DNA of 64,000 nucleotides from Hevea brasiliensis (Eukaryota > Streptophyta > Magnoliopsida > Malpighiales > Euphorbiaceae): the NCBI RefSeq assembly GCF_030052815.1, contig NC_079498.1, positions 65,830,992 through 65,894,991 on the forward strand, given 5' to 3'. Shown here one piece after another: positions 1 to 12,674 of this stretch. Within the stretch, counting starts at the first letter, position 1; the number at the start of each line of letters is the position of its first letter. The translations under genes and the position numbers were made by a program. Below the pieces are notes generated by a model, which was not told where the DNA came from, ran no database searches, and worked only from the letters and a program-made list of their open reading frames with translations.

Positions 1-2280
1 ATTTATAATTACGTAGATTCTATTAACAAGTAGATTTTTCTCAATATGAGTCGAAGTTTTGAATAACTACTTTCTGAATTAGAAATTTCACACTTAATAA
101 CTAGGCTGATTCCATTGAGGATATATCACATCGATAAAGGATTATACTATATTTACTATGCAGTTATATGCTTTATTGGTAAAGCATTTCTTGATTGACA
201 TGTCTATTCTTATTGTCAATTAGTTAGTGCCTTCAAAAAATTTAGGAGAATGCAGGTAGATGTTGAGATAGAATATAAGTGTTTGAGGGGTAGGAATGTG
301 ATTCTTCTTTGTTTGGCTTTTGTGGTGGATGATGGCTTAATTTAATTTTAGTCACAATTATTAAAGGAGTAGTTTATAGGAGAGATCTTCTGTTAGGTGA
401 TCTGAGATTGAGCTGTTTTATAATTTATGAAACTTCTTTATGAGATTATTCAAAGTATAAGATTAAAAAAATGGTGGGATAAAGACTTACTATAATTTTT
501 ATTACAAAATGGGGGTTAGCTATATAAGATTGGGGATCCATTATAGTATAATTCAATACTTGAACAAAACCTTACCAACCAAAACCATTTGGTAGGCAAA
601 TGTTTTTTAAAAAACATTAAAGAATTGCTGATGAAATAAAATAGTAGGTAAATATTTTAAAAAAAAATTATTTAAAAAAATTACATGCATAAGAAAGTGG
701 TAGGTAAAAATTTTTAAAAATTATTAAAAATAATTACTGACCAACAAATTGGTCGGTAATTCTTACAATTTTCATCGCCAAATTTGTTTTATCTATCACA
801 TTCTTTTCGTCAGTAATTAGAGATGAAAAGTTTCATCAGTAAATAGTTGGTAATGCATTTTTAGCCTACGATCTCCCCCACAAAATATCTTATAAAAAAA
901 AAAAATCCTAATTTCACTACGAAGTTTTTTGTTAGTAAATTAGCTACGAACGCTATTTTGTTGGTGGAAATCACCTATGCATGAATTTGTGAACGAATTT
1001 TTTTTTTTTAGTAATTCATTGGTAATCTTAATTACCTACAAAATAAAAGCATATTTCATCAATAATTTTCATCACTATTTTTTTTTAGTACTATAAATTT
1101 AGATTTCCATTAAATATATTGTTCAAATATTATAAATGAAAATGCATTTGGATTTTGTCTAAATCCCATATATTTATGATAAGTTTAAAAACTTTACTTT
1201 ATTATTTCAAATCCATCTCACTATAATCAAATGTATAATGTATCAGCCCTACATAATAACACAACTTTTAGGTATTTTCATAAAAATTATTTTTGTTAAC
1301 CAAACAAAAGATTTTTAAATTTATGAATTTAAAATTTATAATTTTAAATTAAAAATTTGAAATACAAATTTCAAATTCAAATCTTAGAATTCAAATGCAA
1401 CCTAAAAGTTTTTTTATTTATTGACTATTAAGAAAAGAAAAATTTACAAGTTTAAAAGTTTTTTGAGGCATTATACATGAGTGCAATTCAAACACAACTC
1501 TATAAATTTTGAAGGAAAAAAATTATTTTGAAATTTTCATTTGTTGAATTTTTTTTTAAAAACTAGTTTAAATGATTCAAACGATTTGAAAATGTGAGTT
1601 TTCCATAAAAATTATAATCGTTTAAAGTTTGATGGCCAAAAGGTTTGGTTGTCAAAGCTATTTTCGACAACAAGACAGTAGCTTGCATGAAGTAAGCTTC
1701 AGCCATCGAAGGTGAATCAACAGAATGGCAGAAAGCACTTTCGGCCACTAAAAGTCACTCTCTTAGCTGCTAAGAGTCCATTTTTAAAAAAAAGCCAAGT
1801 TTTGGCTTGAAATAGTTCGCTAGGAAGAGCTTAAGTTTCAACTACTAAACCTAGAATTTTTGACAATGCCATAACAACTATTTTGGTAGATAAATAATTC
1901 CAATTTGCATTTAATGCATCCCTAGTAATCATAATTAAGCTAAAAATGTAAATAGTGACCGTCTATGATATGTATATATTTACAACAAACTTTTATTATA
2001 AATTTATTGGGCTTAAGTTTTCTCTCTTTAAAACTTGAACAAAGCAATTGATTGATTGTGATTCCTTTTAAGTGTAGCATTTATTGTTATTCTAGAATTA
2101 GGAGTGAGAGTTATTGTTAGAGCATTGGGAAACATTTATTATGAGAGTATTTAATACACTTTAGTAAGTGAGGGATTGCAAGTAGGAGTGTGCAGTTTCA
2201 TTTTCTACTCTGGATCTGCCTAGAAATTAGAATTGAACCAAAATAACTGTTTAAGTTTTGAAGTGTGATATTAATATATA
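1..2280. other. AT-rich intergenic DNA, no gene
   Basis: No coding region is supportable; frames are short and broken. From about 540 to 1070 short phrases such as 'ggtaggtaaat', 'gtcggtaatt' and 'ggtaatc' recur in both orientations, which resembles decayed subterminal repeats of a DNA transposon, but no terminal inverted repeat pair or target duplication was found. The stretch 1310-1400 is low-complexity A/T. The 61-codon frame near 1563-1748 has no recognisable domain. Confidence 0.6.
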
Positions 2281-2333
2281 ATACATACACACATACATAC
2301 ATACATAGGTGTGTGTGTGTGTGTATATATATA
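2281..2333. repeat. Compound microsatellite (acat/gt/at)
   Basis: Tandem acat units pass into about eight GT dinucleotides and then AT dinucleotides. The AT run abuts the left end of the copia element, whose other end at 4238 also lies in an AT run, so an ATATA target duplication is hidden in low-complexity sequence. Confidence 0.9.
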
Positions 2334-2685
2334 TGTTGTGAAAAATCACACTTACACAAAATAAAGAATACAAAATTTAACGTGATTCGGCATAAACCTA
2401 CTTCACCAAACAAATTCATTATCAAGAAAAAAATAATTGCTACCACTAATTATTTTTCTCACTTTCAAAATCACTCAAACAAAACTCACGAAATTTAACA
2501 CATCTCTCCACTTTATGGGCTCTCTGCAATACATTCTATATAATGGCCAATCAACTATTTATATATATAGGCTATTAAAACCTAGTCCTTTTAGGACTCT
2601 AATTATTAAACTTCATGATTTAAATTCTATTAAACTTCCTAAACTAATTATTCTTTCTAATTCTAATTGGACTTGGATTTTAACA
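2334..2685 (-). repeat. 3' LTR of copia element
   Basis: Matches 3941-4237 from TGTTGTG to TAACA. On the minus strand it reads TGTTA...CAACA. A purine-rich tract lies at 2686-2700 on the minus strand, where a polypurine tract belongs. Confidence 0.85.
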
Positions 2686-2699
2686 ATCTTCACCTCTAA

Positions 2700-3906
2700 G
2701 TCAAATGGAATTAATCTTCATAATTCTGCAAAAGTCAATTTTCTCTTTGGTACTTTCTTGCACTCTTGATCTCTTGCTTCCACTTGCATTTTTTCAATCA
2801 ATGTGATTTCTTCTAATTTGTAGAGATTCTTTATACCAATTTTCTTACCCTTCATGATCAGAAGAGCATCTCAGCTAACTCTCATGACTCCATTATGAAT
2901 CGAACACCCATAACCCAAAGAATCTAACTTACTTAAGGAAATTAAGTTTCTTTCAAATTTTGGAACATACCTCACTTCATTGAACACTTTTACTTAATCA
3001 CCATGCAGTTTGATCTTCACTTTTCTAATACCTTCAACTTCCATCTTATTCCCATTGGCTAGCTTCACTTTTTCTCCTTTCTTTTCTTCAATCACATCAA
3101 ACCACTCCTTCTTTGAGCAAATATGAAATGGGCAAGCAGAATCCATTAACCACTCATCTTGTAATAGATTTTTTGCCTTTCCTTATCATCATCCACAATT
3201 AAACATTCCTCATCAACACCATTATTCATTGTAATTGCAACAGTTCCTTTTTTTCTTTTCCTTGACTCTTTTTGAATTATTTAACTCTACAAAATTTTCC
3301 TTCATCTTTATATAATGGTATTGAATGTGACCCATATCATGACAGTAGTAGCATTCTCTATCTTCATGGTCTACTCATGGTCTCAAGCTCGATTTACTAT
3401 TCCTTCTCCAATTATTTCCACGTGGATTGCTTCTACCATTACTAGAATCAGTAACAAAAGCTCTACCTTCATTACTACTACCTGTCTTCTTAAACTTCTC
3501 ATCATCCAAGATAACTACAGTAACCTCCTCCACCTTCAAAGTCTCCTTAGTAAATCTCTCACATCAGTACCTTCATTCATTCTGAGTTGATATAACTCCT
3601 TCTTTAAGTACAAGCGATTTGTTAGTGATTTTGACATGTACAGGCTCTCCAATTTCTTTTACAAAATAACTGGTGAAGTCTCCTCTAAGACATTGTACTT
3701 CACATATGGGGCTAACATCAATCTAATCGTATTCATAGCCCTTTGTTGAAGCTCCTTCCAATCATCATTTTTCATGGTTGTTGGTTGCATCTCGTTCAAT
3801 ACTTTGATTAATGCTTGTTGTATAAGGACATCTTTCACTGTGCTTTGTCACAAACTGAAATTATTTTCCCATCAAATGGCTCCACCTTAAATTTTGTGCT
3901 CGCCAT
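2700..3906 (-). pseudogene. Degenerate copia gag plus protease remnant
   Basis: On the minus strand a start near 3906 opens MASTKFKVEPFDG, typical of Ty1/copia gag (UBN2-type capsid). It quickly loses frame. Around 3300-3420 a zinc-knuckle-like CYYCHDMGHIQYH motif appears, with its last cysteine replaced by Y. Near 3020-3170 comes a retroviral-type aspartic protease segment starting DSACPFHIC, followed near 2880-2990 by the GAG-pre-integrase type phrase 'RNLISLSKLDSLGYGC'. Many stops and frame changes show it is not translatable. Everything after the pre-integrase segment is missing. Confidence 0.8.
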
Positions 3907-3926
3907 CTTTGACATCTCAAACCACA

Positions 3927-3938
3927 GCTCTGATACCA
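3927..3938 (-). other. Primer-binding site (tRNA-iMet type)
   Basis: Minus strand reads TGGTATCAGAGC, the standard plant initiator-Met primer site, two bases from the inner end of the 5' LTR. It fixes the element's orientation. Confidence 0.9.
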
Positions 3939-3940
3939 CT

Positions 3941-4237
3941 TGTTGTGAAAAATTACACCCACACAAAATAAAGAACACAAAATTTAACGTAGTTCGGCAT
4001 AAATCTACTCTACCAAACAAATTCACTATCAAGAAAAAAATAATTATAGCCACTAATTATTTTTTTCACCTTCAAAATCACTCAAACAAAACTCACGTAA
4101 TCCAACACACCTCTCCACTTTGTGGGCTTTCTGCAATACCTAGTCCTTTTAGGACTTTAATTATTAAACTTCATAATTTAAATTCACTTCCTAAACTAAT
4201 TATACTTCCTAATTCCAATTGGACTTGGACTCTAACA
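3941..4237 (-). repeat. 5' LTR of copia element
   Basis: Partner of 2334-2685. It lacks a segment of about 50 bp present in the other copy, between 'ctgcaatac' and 'ctagtcctttt'. Confidence 0.85.
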
Positions 4238-5167
4238 ATATATATATATATATAGTGCAGGTATGTCAAATAATATACCTTTTAACTATTTATTAATTAT
4301 GTAATCTTTAACTATAAGATATAAATATAATTATGAATTAAGCATATATATAGTATGATAGTACACTTATAATTAGGAATTATAAAGTAGTTTAATGTAT
4401 TTATAACTATAATTATTAAGTAAAGCCAATCCACTAGCTATTTTCTCTCTTACCTTGTAGGTTCAAACCAGCAGGAAAAATCCAAGAACAATATTAATGG
4501 CACCATTTGTGGGAATTTGACACCAAAAGTTGTCTCCCTCATACTTTGTATATTCTAAATTAAAAAAAAAATAAAATGCCACAAGTGGATAGTGAAGATT
4601 TTTAAAAGCCTAACTGCAAAAAGATAAAAAATAAAAAATTAAAAAAAATTCATTATCTTGCTTAAAAATTTCTTAGAAAGTTTTTGGAGTTTTGTCTAAG
4701 TACAATCTGAAAATTTTGTTTATGGCTGTGTAACATTTATTTAAGATTCATGGCTTTACACACATATTATGGCCCAAGAAAGAAGAAGGCCACTAACTAA
4801 AGTGCTTTAGTTTTATTAAAATTTATAGAATTTCCATTGTCATGTGCTTTGTTACATATAATATTTGATTTATTAACTATATGTGCCATTAATCATTCCC
4901 TCAAATAGCTTGTAATAAAATCTTGTTAAAAATACAATGTGGCTATCAGGATCTAAGCTGGAGAATGACTCTCCCTCTCAATTTTGGATAGCAGCCATTC
5001 CTTTTTATTTTAATTATATGAGCAGCCACTAATCAATTATTGCTTAAGAAGCCATGATTACATAGTATGCCACCAACCTTTGGCATCGAATTGGCTTTAC
5101 TTGTTGGTCCAGTAATGCCATCTCTATGAATTTTGTTTAGATTATATGATTTTCACATTTTTCTTAA
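4238..5167. other. AT-rich intergenic DNA
   Basis: No frame, RNA gene or repeat structure is supported apart from the AT dinucleotide run at 4238-4255. The sequence leads directly into the 36-bp minisatellite. Confidence 0.6.
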
Positions 5168-5765
5168 TGTTAGAGTAGCTCTTCCTTCAGGGCCTTGTAG
5201 CTTGCCCAGTGTAACTCTCCCGCCAGGGCCTCGTAGTACTTCCAAAGTAGTTCTCCCGCTAGGCATCGTAACTTTTCCAAAGTAGTGCTTTTGCTACAGC
5301 CTTGTAACTTACCCAGTGTAGCTCTCTCGCTAGGGCCTCATAACTCACACAGTGTAGCTCTCCTGCCAGGGCCTTGTAGCTTTCTCACTACGATCTCATA
5401 GCTCCCTAAAGTAACTCTCCCACTGGGGCTTTGTAGCTCCCTAAAGTAACTCTCCAACTCGGGCCTCGTAGCTCACCCAACATACCTTTCTCACTAGAGC
5501 CTCATAGTTATTCCAATGTGGGTCTCTTGCCAGGGCCTTATAGCTCACCTAACATAACTCTTTCGCTAAGGCCTTATAACTTGCCCAACATAACTCTCCC
5601 ACTAAGGCCTTGTAGCTCTTCCATAGTAGCTCTCTCGTTAGGGCCATGTAACTTGCCTAGCATAGCTTTCCCACTAGGGGCCTCATAGCTCATTGAGCAT
5701 AGCTCTCCCTTCATGGTCTTGTAGCTCACCCAGTGTAGCTCTCTCATTGGGGCCTCATAAATTTT
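5168..5765. repeat. Degenerate 36-bp minisatellite (array 1)
   Basis: About 16 imperfect units on the pattern 'agctctcycgctaggg' followed by 'cctcgtagctcacccagtgt'. Taking the GGCC core as anchor, successive copies at 5191, 5227, 5262, 5298, 5334 and 5370 are 35-36 bp apart. One shortened unit lies near 5380-5400. No open frame runs through it. A lone unit of the same family occurs far to the right at about 54700-54740, inside the other minisatellites. Confidence 0.85.
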
Positions 5766-5875
5766 TTTGCTTCAGTATCACCCTCATTGTTGAACAATGA
5801 TATAGGCTTTAGCTTTTCTTTGAAATTAAATTTATTTATATGCAAATGAATGCATAAGTATTTCAACTCAAGTAT

Positions 5876-8800
5876 TGTAACACCCCTATAGCTTGGTATA
5901 TTTCACTGTTTTGGTGACCGGTGTCGGTCTAGACAATTAAAGGGATTAGAACCACATCTAAGACACCTAGTTAAGCCCCAAACACAAATAATTAGTAATT
6001 GCCAAATAGTTAAGTATAAATAAGAAAAACATAACACAAGTAGTTAAATGAGCCGGGAGTCACAGCGATGGGTGACCTTCTCGGGAATGACTACGAGGTC
6101 AGTCTAAACTCAAATTTCAAACCGTAAAATGTGACGCTGTGGTCCTTAGGACTATTGCGAGCACAGTGAAAAAGAAGAAATCACGAAAAAGAATTGTTAA
6201 GCAAGTTAAATAATTAGGTTAGGGATCCAAAAGAAATATCGAATAACTTGTAAATGGATTGAACCAACGAGGGGCAATTTGGTCAATTCACCCCTAAAGT
6301 TGACACCTGACCTAACTGTCTAATAAAATCGGAGAAAAGAAAATTTCAGAATTGAGGATTAAATTAAAGAACTAATGAAAAAATAAATGCAAAAGAAAAA
6401 AAAGAAAGAAAAAGGTTTATTTACATCATGCATGACATAAGCATGATGCATTAAATCTAATATTTAAAAATTTAAATTTGTGGGATAAATATTGAACTAA
6501 AGACAAAAACAAAGTTAAAAGCAAAAAAATTCTTATCTTTTTCTCCATTTGGCCTGCACTTTCTTCTTCCTCTCTCCCTTTTATTTATTTTCTTTCCACC
6601 ATTGATGAACCTAAAAGCTCTTACAAACCTTAAATTCTCACCCTAAAATTCATAGCTCTCTCGACAAAACTTTGATAGTCGAGTTTGGAAAAGAGATTGG
6701 GCACAAGAAAGAGAAGAAAATTTGAACAATTAAAAGGATAGAAAAGCTTGACAAAAGTTTAGTAATCTAAACTTGAAAATTCGCAGTTAAATGATTATAT
6801 TCTAGTTTAATTAACTTGGAAATTATGTAAAATCAAACAAAAACAATTGTTAAGGGACCAAATAAGAAATTTAGCCAGCTAGGGTTAGGGTTTGAAATGA
6901 ATGAGTTTTAAGTGTTTGAATGGTTATTTGTAGTGAATTAAGTGTATAGATCATGAATATACACTTTAAATTGTATTAGATTGAACTTTATGTGTAGCTA
7001 GGGTTTTGAACTTGTGAAAAATTGGAGAAAAAGTTGAGAATTGGTCAATTGATATTATTGACCTTATTTGAGTTGAGAAATGGTCAATTGTGACCATTTT
7101 TGGTATGTATGAATTGTTGGAAACAAGTTCTAATTCGGATTGGTGAGGGTCAATCTATAAGTAGCTTGACCTAGGTCCTTTTGAGGGACCAAAACTGAAA
7201 ATTTACTAAACCAATTGGTGTGAGGTCAATTGGAAATGAAACTAGACATAAAATGACATATTTTTTATTTAGGAATCATGCCCAGAAAGTGATGATAACT
7301 TAGTGAACAATTAGGCCAAATCTGGAATTAATAACACTGACCTGTACAAAAATGACCAAATAAATAGTAGTTACGTAAATGACCATAACTTGGATTAGGA
7401 AGGTCCAAATAACCTGAATTTTATACCGATAGAAAGCTGAGACATATTCCTACAACTTTCATGAAGAAAACAAACCAAAATTTTGACCATAACCTGTTTG
7501 AAAAACCACTTGCACTCAACCCACAAAAATTGCCAAAATCCAAAATTTGCCCAGAATTCTGGGTAACACTAAATTCGGCCAGCCATGTTCAAATGGCCAT
7601 AACTAGGGCTAAAAAACTCCAAATGGAGTGATTCAAAAAGGGAAATAAAGTTAAGATAATAAGGAACAACTTTCATGAAGAAAACTTAGCCAAATTACCA
7701 CAGCAACTTGAACAATGGAACAGTGCAAAATAGGGCACCTAATCTAAAATTTTGAAATTTCACCTAAGAGACTTAAGATTTGAGGAAAACAATCAAAACC
7801 AACAAGTTAGATAATCAAAATGTGGTATGTGGGTGAAATTAGAATTCTCATACCTATTAAGTATTAGAAAGTCAACAAATTGACTTGAATAGTATCGTGA
7901 ATAGTAACACAAAATACAAATTTTAAAGAACTTCAAGTTAAGCATATTTAAGTTAGATATAAATAGATTTGAATTTATTTTTGAAATTATGATACTGAAA
8001 CACTGTGAAACTGTGTGTTTCAGTTGAAAAGAATACCGAGAAAGAACCCGAGGCATTGAGTCAAGGCCAAGAGGCGACTCGCATAAGGTTTGTGCACAAC
8101 ATAAACATTTTTTAAAATTCCTTTGCAAAGTACATGAAATGATTTGTGGTTTATTTATATTGCAAAATAATGATTGAAATGTACACTATGCTTTTGATCT
8201 AAATTGTTGAAAATTTAATGATATGTGATTTGATTGTCAGTAAATATTTGATAAATCGATAAGATAGTTTTGAAACCACAGTGTCATGACTATATATTTG
8301 AATGTTTCACTAGCATGACTAGTGGAAAAAATTAGTTTCGAATTTTGATTCCCTCTCTGGCTGAAGTGTTGAGGTGTGTGCCAATAAAGGAAGAAATTTG
8401 AATGGGTACCCATAGATTGAGCTAGCTAGCTAGCCTTGTGATTTCTCATAAGCCTTCAGCTATTGAGATGAATATTGTTCTGGATGGCATGATTTAACTG
8501 TGTGTTTTTATGAAATTCGTTTTGAGACTTCCTAAATGAAATTGTTTAGACTAAAAGTTTATAAATCATGTTTTGTATCTGTCTTTTCATTTTCAGTATT
8601 GTATTTGAATAAATGTGATTTAAATTATGCATAAATGTTATTTTAGTATATTGTGCACCACTGAGTCATAGTACTCAGCGATGAATATTATTGCTGTCGC
8701 AGATATAGAGACTAGAGGAGCAGCAGAGTGAGCTGCTGAGGATCTTGGAGCTATGTCCCTGAATTTTTATCGGGTATATTTTATACCCTGATTATAATAT

Positions 8801-8892
8801 TTATTTTGGTGTATGTAAATGTATATAGATGTAATAACTGGTCATGAGTAGTTGTATAGAGTTTGTAATAATATTATTTTGGATTTGCTAAT
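5876..8892 (+). mobile_element. Tekay-type solo LTR, left segment
   Basis: Begins TGTAACACCCC and follows the same course as the LTRs of element B: the conserved head block near 6050-6100, the palindrome near 6424-6448, the CTGAAACAC hairpin at 7995-8023 and the ACTCAG hairpin at 8661-8678. It stops where the Athila element enters and resumes at 42902. The joined length, about 3474 bp, fits the 3466-bp LTR of B. The duplication AGTAT lies at 5871-5875 and 43359-43363. No internal domain is attached, so this is a solo LTR left by recombination between the two LTRs of an older element. Confidence 0.9.
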
Positions 8893-9545
8893 TGATACAC
8901 TTGAATTGTATAGATGTTTTTGAGCACATTTGTATTCTAAATCTTAGCATTTAAGCAAGTATTTTTATGCATAGTAGTTGATTTCATTAGTTTTCATAAA
9001 TTCTGTTGCCAAGCCCTTAATTCCATGTTTTCTGCATTATTTCAGGTATTTGGGTGAAGCCCCAAAGGATGGGGGTGCAAAGGAAAGCTTAAAGAGGTAA
9101 AAAGACAAAGAATTGCTGCTGATACAAAGTACACGGGGCTTGTAAACCAAGCCCCAGACCCATATAACTCTCTGCCAAAAGAAAGTTAAGAGAATCGATG
9201 AGAAACACAAGTACACGGGTCATGTAAGTAGACCCGTGTAATCTGCAGGGACCTATGTAAGTCTCTGCCGGGCGTAAGCTTGAAGAACCTTATGGTAACA
9301 ATAGTACATGGCCCGTGTAGTTGGCACAGACCCGTGTAGTTGGCACAGACCCGTGTAACTCTCAATGCCAAAACAAGACCACGCGATTCTCCTTCAGCAA
9401 GTTACACGGCCCTACTTTGTGGGACCCGTGTAGTGACAAGTGGGCTGTGTACTATACTGCAGCCTGTTTTCTGACTCAAATTCCCCTCCTGTTTTCTGAT
9501 TCGAACGAGACTCCTAAAGCCTTTCGGACTCAAAATGACCTAACC
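8893..9545 (+). repeat. Athila 5' LTR, upstream (U3) part
   Basis: Starts TGATACACTTG and matches 41287 onward. Between about 9125 and 9455 it carries many copies of 'tacacggg' and its reverse-type partner 'cccgtgta'. It is cut at 9545 by element A and continues at 19258. Confidence 0.92.
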
Positions 9546-12500
9546 TGTAACACCCTTCCTGTAGCAACTCCGTACATTCTACTGCTCCGGTGACCAGTGT
9601 CAGTCCGGACAGCTAAAACGTCTAAAAAAATATTTAAACTAAAGTGAGGAACCATAATTAACTCAAATATTAATAAGAAAAATTTAGAAAAAAATTTTAG
9701 AAATAAAATACAATCAAGTTAAATGAGCCACTGCCCTAGCAATGGGTAACCTAGTGGGAAGTTGCGGTTCTCGCAACTAGGAGCCTTAGACTAGGGGAAA
9801 AATTCATAAAATAATTTTTGGGACTCCAGAGAAGGGTCATTGAGGTTCCTATGGCATTAGAATTCCAAGAAAATGCTTAGAAAATTTTTGTAATCTGTAC
9901 AGACATTTTTAGTCTATTTAGCCAAACGGAGAGCATTTTGTCATTTCGCCTTCAGAGGTGATTTTTGTTGACTTTTCCAGTTAAGTAAATAATTATTATG
10001 ACATAAATTGTGAATAAATATTGCTAAAAATTAAATTGAAAATGAGTAGAGAATAAAAAGAAACAAAATGAGATTAAATGACAATTTTGACATCACATGA
10101 TGTCATCAACCCTTTCCCCACCAATCACAATTAAGCTAACCTATTAAAAAGGGATAATTGAGACAAAAATAAACAAAAACAATCAGATTCATCTCCTTCA
10201 CCCAAACCAGCCGAAACACCTTCCACACCCAAACCACCATTGAAAGCTTATCAAAGCTTCAATTCCTACCTTAAACCATCTCAAAACCCTAACTTGCCTT
10301 CATTAAAAATTATCCCTACCATTAGAGCAAGCCTTGGGCAGCAATTTGAAAGGAAGAAAGTGAAGTTTTTAAGTCTTGAAAAGTAACTAAGTGAAGGTTA
10401 GTGCCACTTTTGTTTATTTTTATCTTATATTCTTTGTTACAACATTAATCTAAAGTAGAAAATATGAAAATGGAACAAATTGAAATTGTGGAGTTAGGGT
10501 TTGGGAGAAACCTAGGGTTTGCTCATGTGTTGGTGAATGAAAGTTTAAATGGTCAATTAGTGACCATTTGGCTGTGTATGATGAAGAAATGAAGTGAGTT
10601 GTGGCTTCATTTTTGAATTTGGGTGAGCTGCCTTGGCTGCCCTGCAGTTCTGGATGTGAGTCCAGCAGGTTTGGGCAGCTATAAATGGAGTTGTAGAGGT
10701 TCAATTGGTGTAAGGCCAATTGGACATGAAACTACATAATGGCACCACTTTGGTGAAGAAACCCTGTCCAGAAAACCAAACCAAGTTGGCCTAAAAATTG
10801 CCCTAATTCGGGTGACTTGCATTCTGTCTGGGCAAAATGACCAAATGAACAGTATCTATTCATTTGTCATAACTCAGTGTAGAAAGGTCCAATTGACTTG
10901 AAATTTTACCAGCAGAAATCTAAGACATAGACCTACAATTTTCATGAAGAACACGAATCCAAATTCTGATCATAACCTAGTCAAATTATCAACCAAACTT
11001 AGGTTACCAAATTTGGCAGAACCAGTTTTGCCCAGAATTTTGGATTCTGTCCAATCCGGCCAGTTATGGTATTTAAGCCATAACTTAAGCTACAAAACTC
11101 CAAATGGAGTGATTCAAAAAAAGAAATATAACTAGACAAAATAAGGAACAACTTTCATAAAGTCAATTTTGCCAAATTCTTATTGTATAAATGACCAATG
11201 GAACAGAAAATATGGAGCTTAAAATCTAAAAATTTTGAATAACTAACACTAAGCTTAGAAATAGTATTGGCAACCAATACCAACAATTTTAGAATGCAAA
11301 ATGTAGTATGTTGGGAGTATTAGAACCAATGTACCTATTGTCTATGCAAAAGTCAACATTTTAGTTGACTAATGAAATGAATAGTAACACTTGAACTTAA
11401 ATTTCAGGAATTGTACAATTTAAAAGTGTAACATACCCTAGTACACCTAGCAAGATTGGTTTGAATAGGTTGACATGCCAATAGGGTTCAGTTAGCAGTA
11501 CTGCAAATGGCATTATGCCATTCTGTGATTTTATGGCTTTTAGCCATTCTGACATTGTGTTGAGACTTGGCCTTGTGCCTAATGTTGTTATAGCTTATTA
11601 ACTGTTCTGTTGCACACCGGGAGATACATATGTAACCAATGGTGTTATGGCCTGAGGTACTTGATACCCAGTGCCAGTTTACCCATTTATCCAGTCCAGT
11701 CGTCCATCTATTTACTTGGGCAACCAAAAATGAAAATGGATAAATTTAATGAAATTATGAATATAACAAGTACATAATAAATAAGATTACCAATAATGAT
11801 CGAAAAATGGTCTGCATAAGACATCAAAACATGCACTGCATATTTATTTTATGTTATTTCTTTTTATTCTATTATTGGCACCACTAAGCATTATTACTTA
11901 GCGCATTGCTTTTTGCCACGCATAGATTCTGGAGAGACCGATAGAGAGCCCAGTAGACCACAGATTGGGTGAGATCATCTATAGCTCTGCATAGTGTCCG
12001 TGTCACCTGACCGACGTCAGTGCATTGGTAGGACACTAGGTTTCATTTTGGGTATTTTGTAATTAACTTTTATTTGTCTCATTTGTAATTGAAAATTATG
12101 TAATGTATTTTGGTATTAATGTAAATGGTGAAAATTGTGTTTATGAATGAAAAGTGAATATTTATTTATGACTTTTACATGAATATCATATGAGATGAAT
12201 GATTGAGAAATGGAAATGTTGTTGAAAAAATATTGAGATTTTATTGATAAAATGGAGTTTGGGATTGATTGAAAATTTTGGAAGTATTTTTTACAGGTTC
12301 TGAAGAATTGTTTTCTCCATTTTTAGCCTGTACTCTGAAGGATTTTCTATAAAACTTGCAAAACCTCAAATAAATTTATGATTTCAATAAATGACTGAAA
12401 TGAATTATATTTCATAAATTATACTTCATAACTATGAAAAAAAATAAATTAGGAAGAATAAAAATGATTGAGATAAAATAGGGTATTTCGGTACACTGTG

Positions 12501-12547
12501 TGACATATCTTACTCGGCTATACTGTAAACGGGTAAGGGGTGTCACA
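9546..12547 (+). repeat. Element A 5' LTR (about 3.0 kb)
   Basis: TGTAACACCC...GTGTCACA. It carries the palindrome TGACATCA-CA-TGATGTCA at 10088-10105, a candidate splice donor AAG|GTTAGT with GT at 10397, the AAATGGTCA/TGACCATTT inverted repeat at 10547-10569 and the CTAAG/CTTAG hairpin at 11884-11901. Short frames within it are not genes. Confidence 0.9.
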
Positions 12548-12552
12548 TTTAG

Positions 12553-12564
12553 TGGTATCAGAGC
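12553..12564 (+). other. Element A primer-binding site
   Basis: TGGTATCAGAGC, five bases after the LTR end; tRNA-iMet type. Confidence 0.92.
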
Positions 12565-12660
12565 ACGGTTTAGGCATTTCTGGGTCTAGATCGAGTCCAT
12601 ACCGTGCATTGCATTTGTAAGAGTCGAGGTGACACTAATGCAGATCTATTTGTCTTTGTT

Positions 12661-12674
12661 ATTTTGAATAGGAT
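12661..12674 (+). promoter_or_regulatory. Candidate splice acceptor upstream of A gag
   Basis: A pyrimidine-rich run from about 12645 ends in AATAG|GAT directly before the gag ATG at 12675, with AG ending at 12671. Paired with the donor at 10397 it would remove 10397-12671, including the PBS. Inferred from sequence only. Confidence 0.45.

Larger units (their letters stand above)
2334..4237 (-). mobile_element. Non-autonomous Ty1/copia LTR retrotransposon
   Basis: Two direct repeats with TG...CA ends (2334-2685 and 3941-4237) enclose only about 1.25 kb. On the minus strand the order is 5' LTR, primer-binding site matching tRNA-iMet, gag start, CCHC-like knuckle, protease-type segment, then directly the 3' LTR. 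Integrase, reverse transcriptase and RNase H are absent, so the element could only have moved with proteins supplied in trans. LTR lengths differ (352 against 297 bp), mainly from a deletion in the right copy near 4138. Flanks are consistent with a 5-bp ATATA duplication but cannot be distinguished from the adjoining AT repeat. Confidence 0.85.

Noticed and set aside
5168..5765. CRISPR-like array of ~36-bp units
   Set aside because: Units are contiguous, with no unique spacers, and strongly diverged: a minisatellite in plant DNA.
9321..9593. 90-codon frame starting MAQTRVVGTDPC
   Set aside because: It spans the Athila LTR and the A insertion edge; the sequence is LTR motif array, and the frame is chance.
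12541..12575. tRNA gene fragments at 'tggtatcagagc' sites
   Set aside because: They are 12-base primer-binding sites at LTR edges; no cloverleaf is present.
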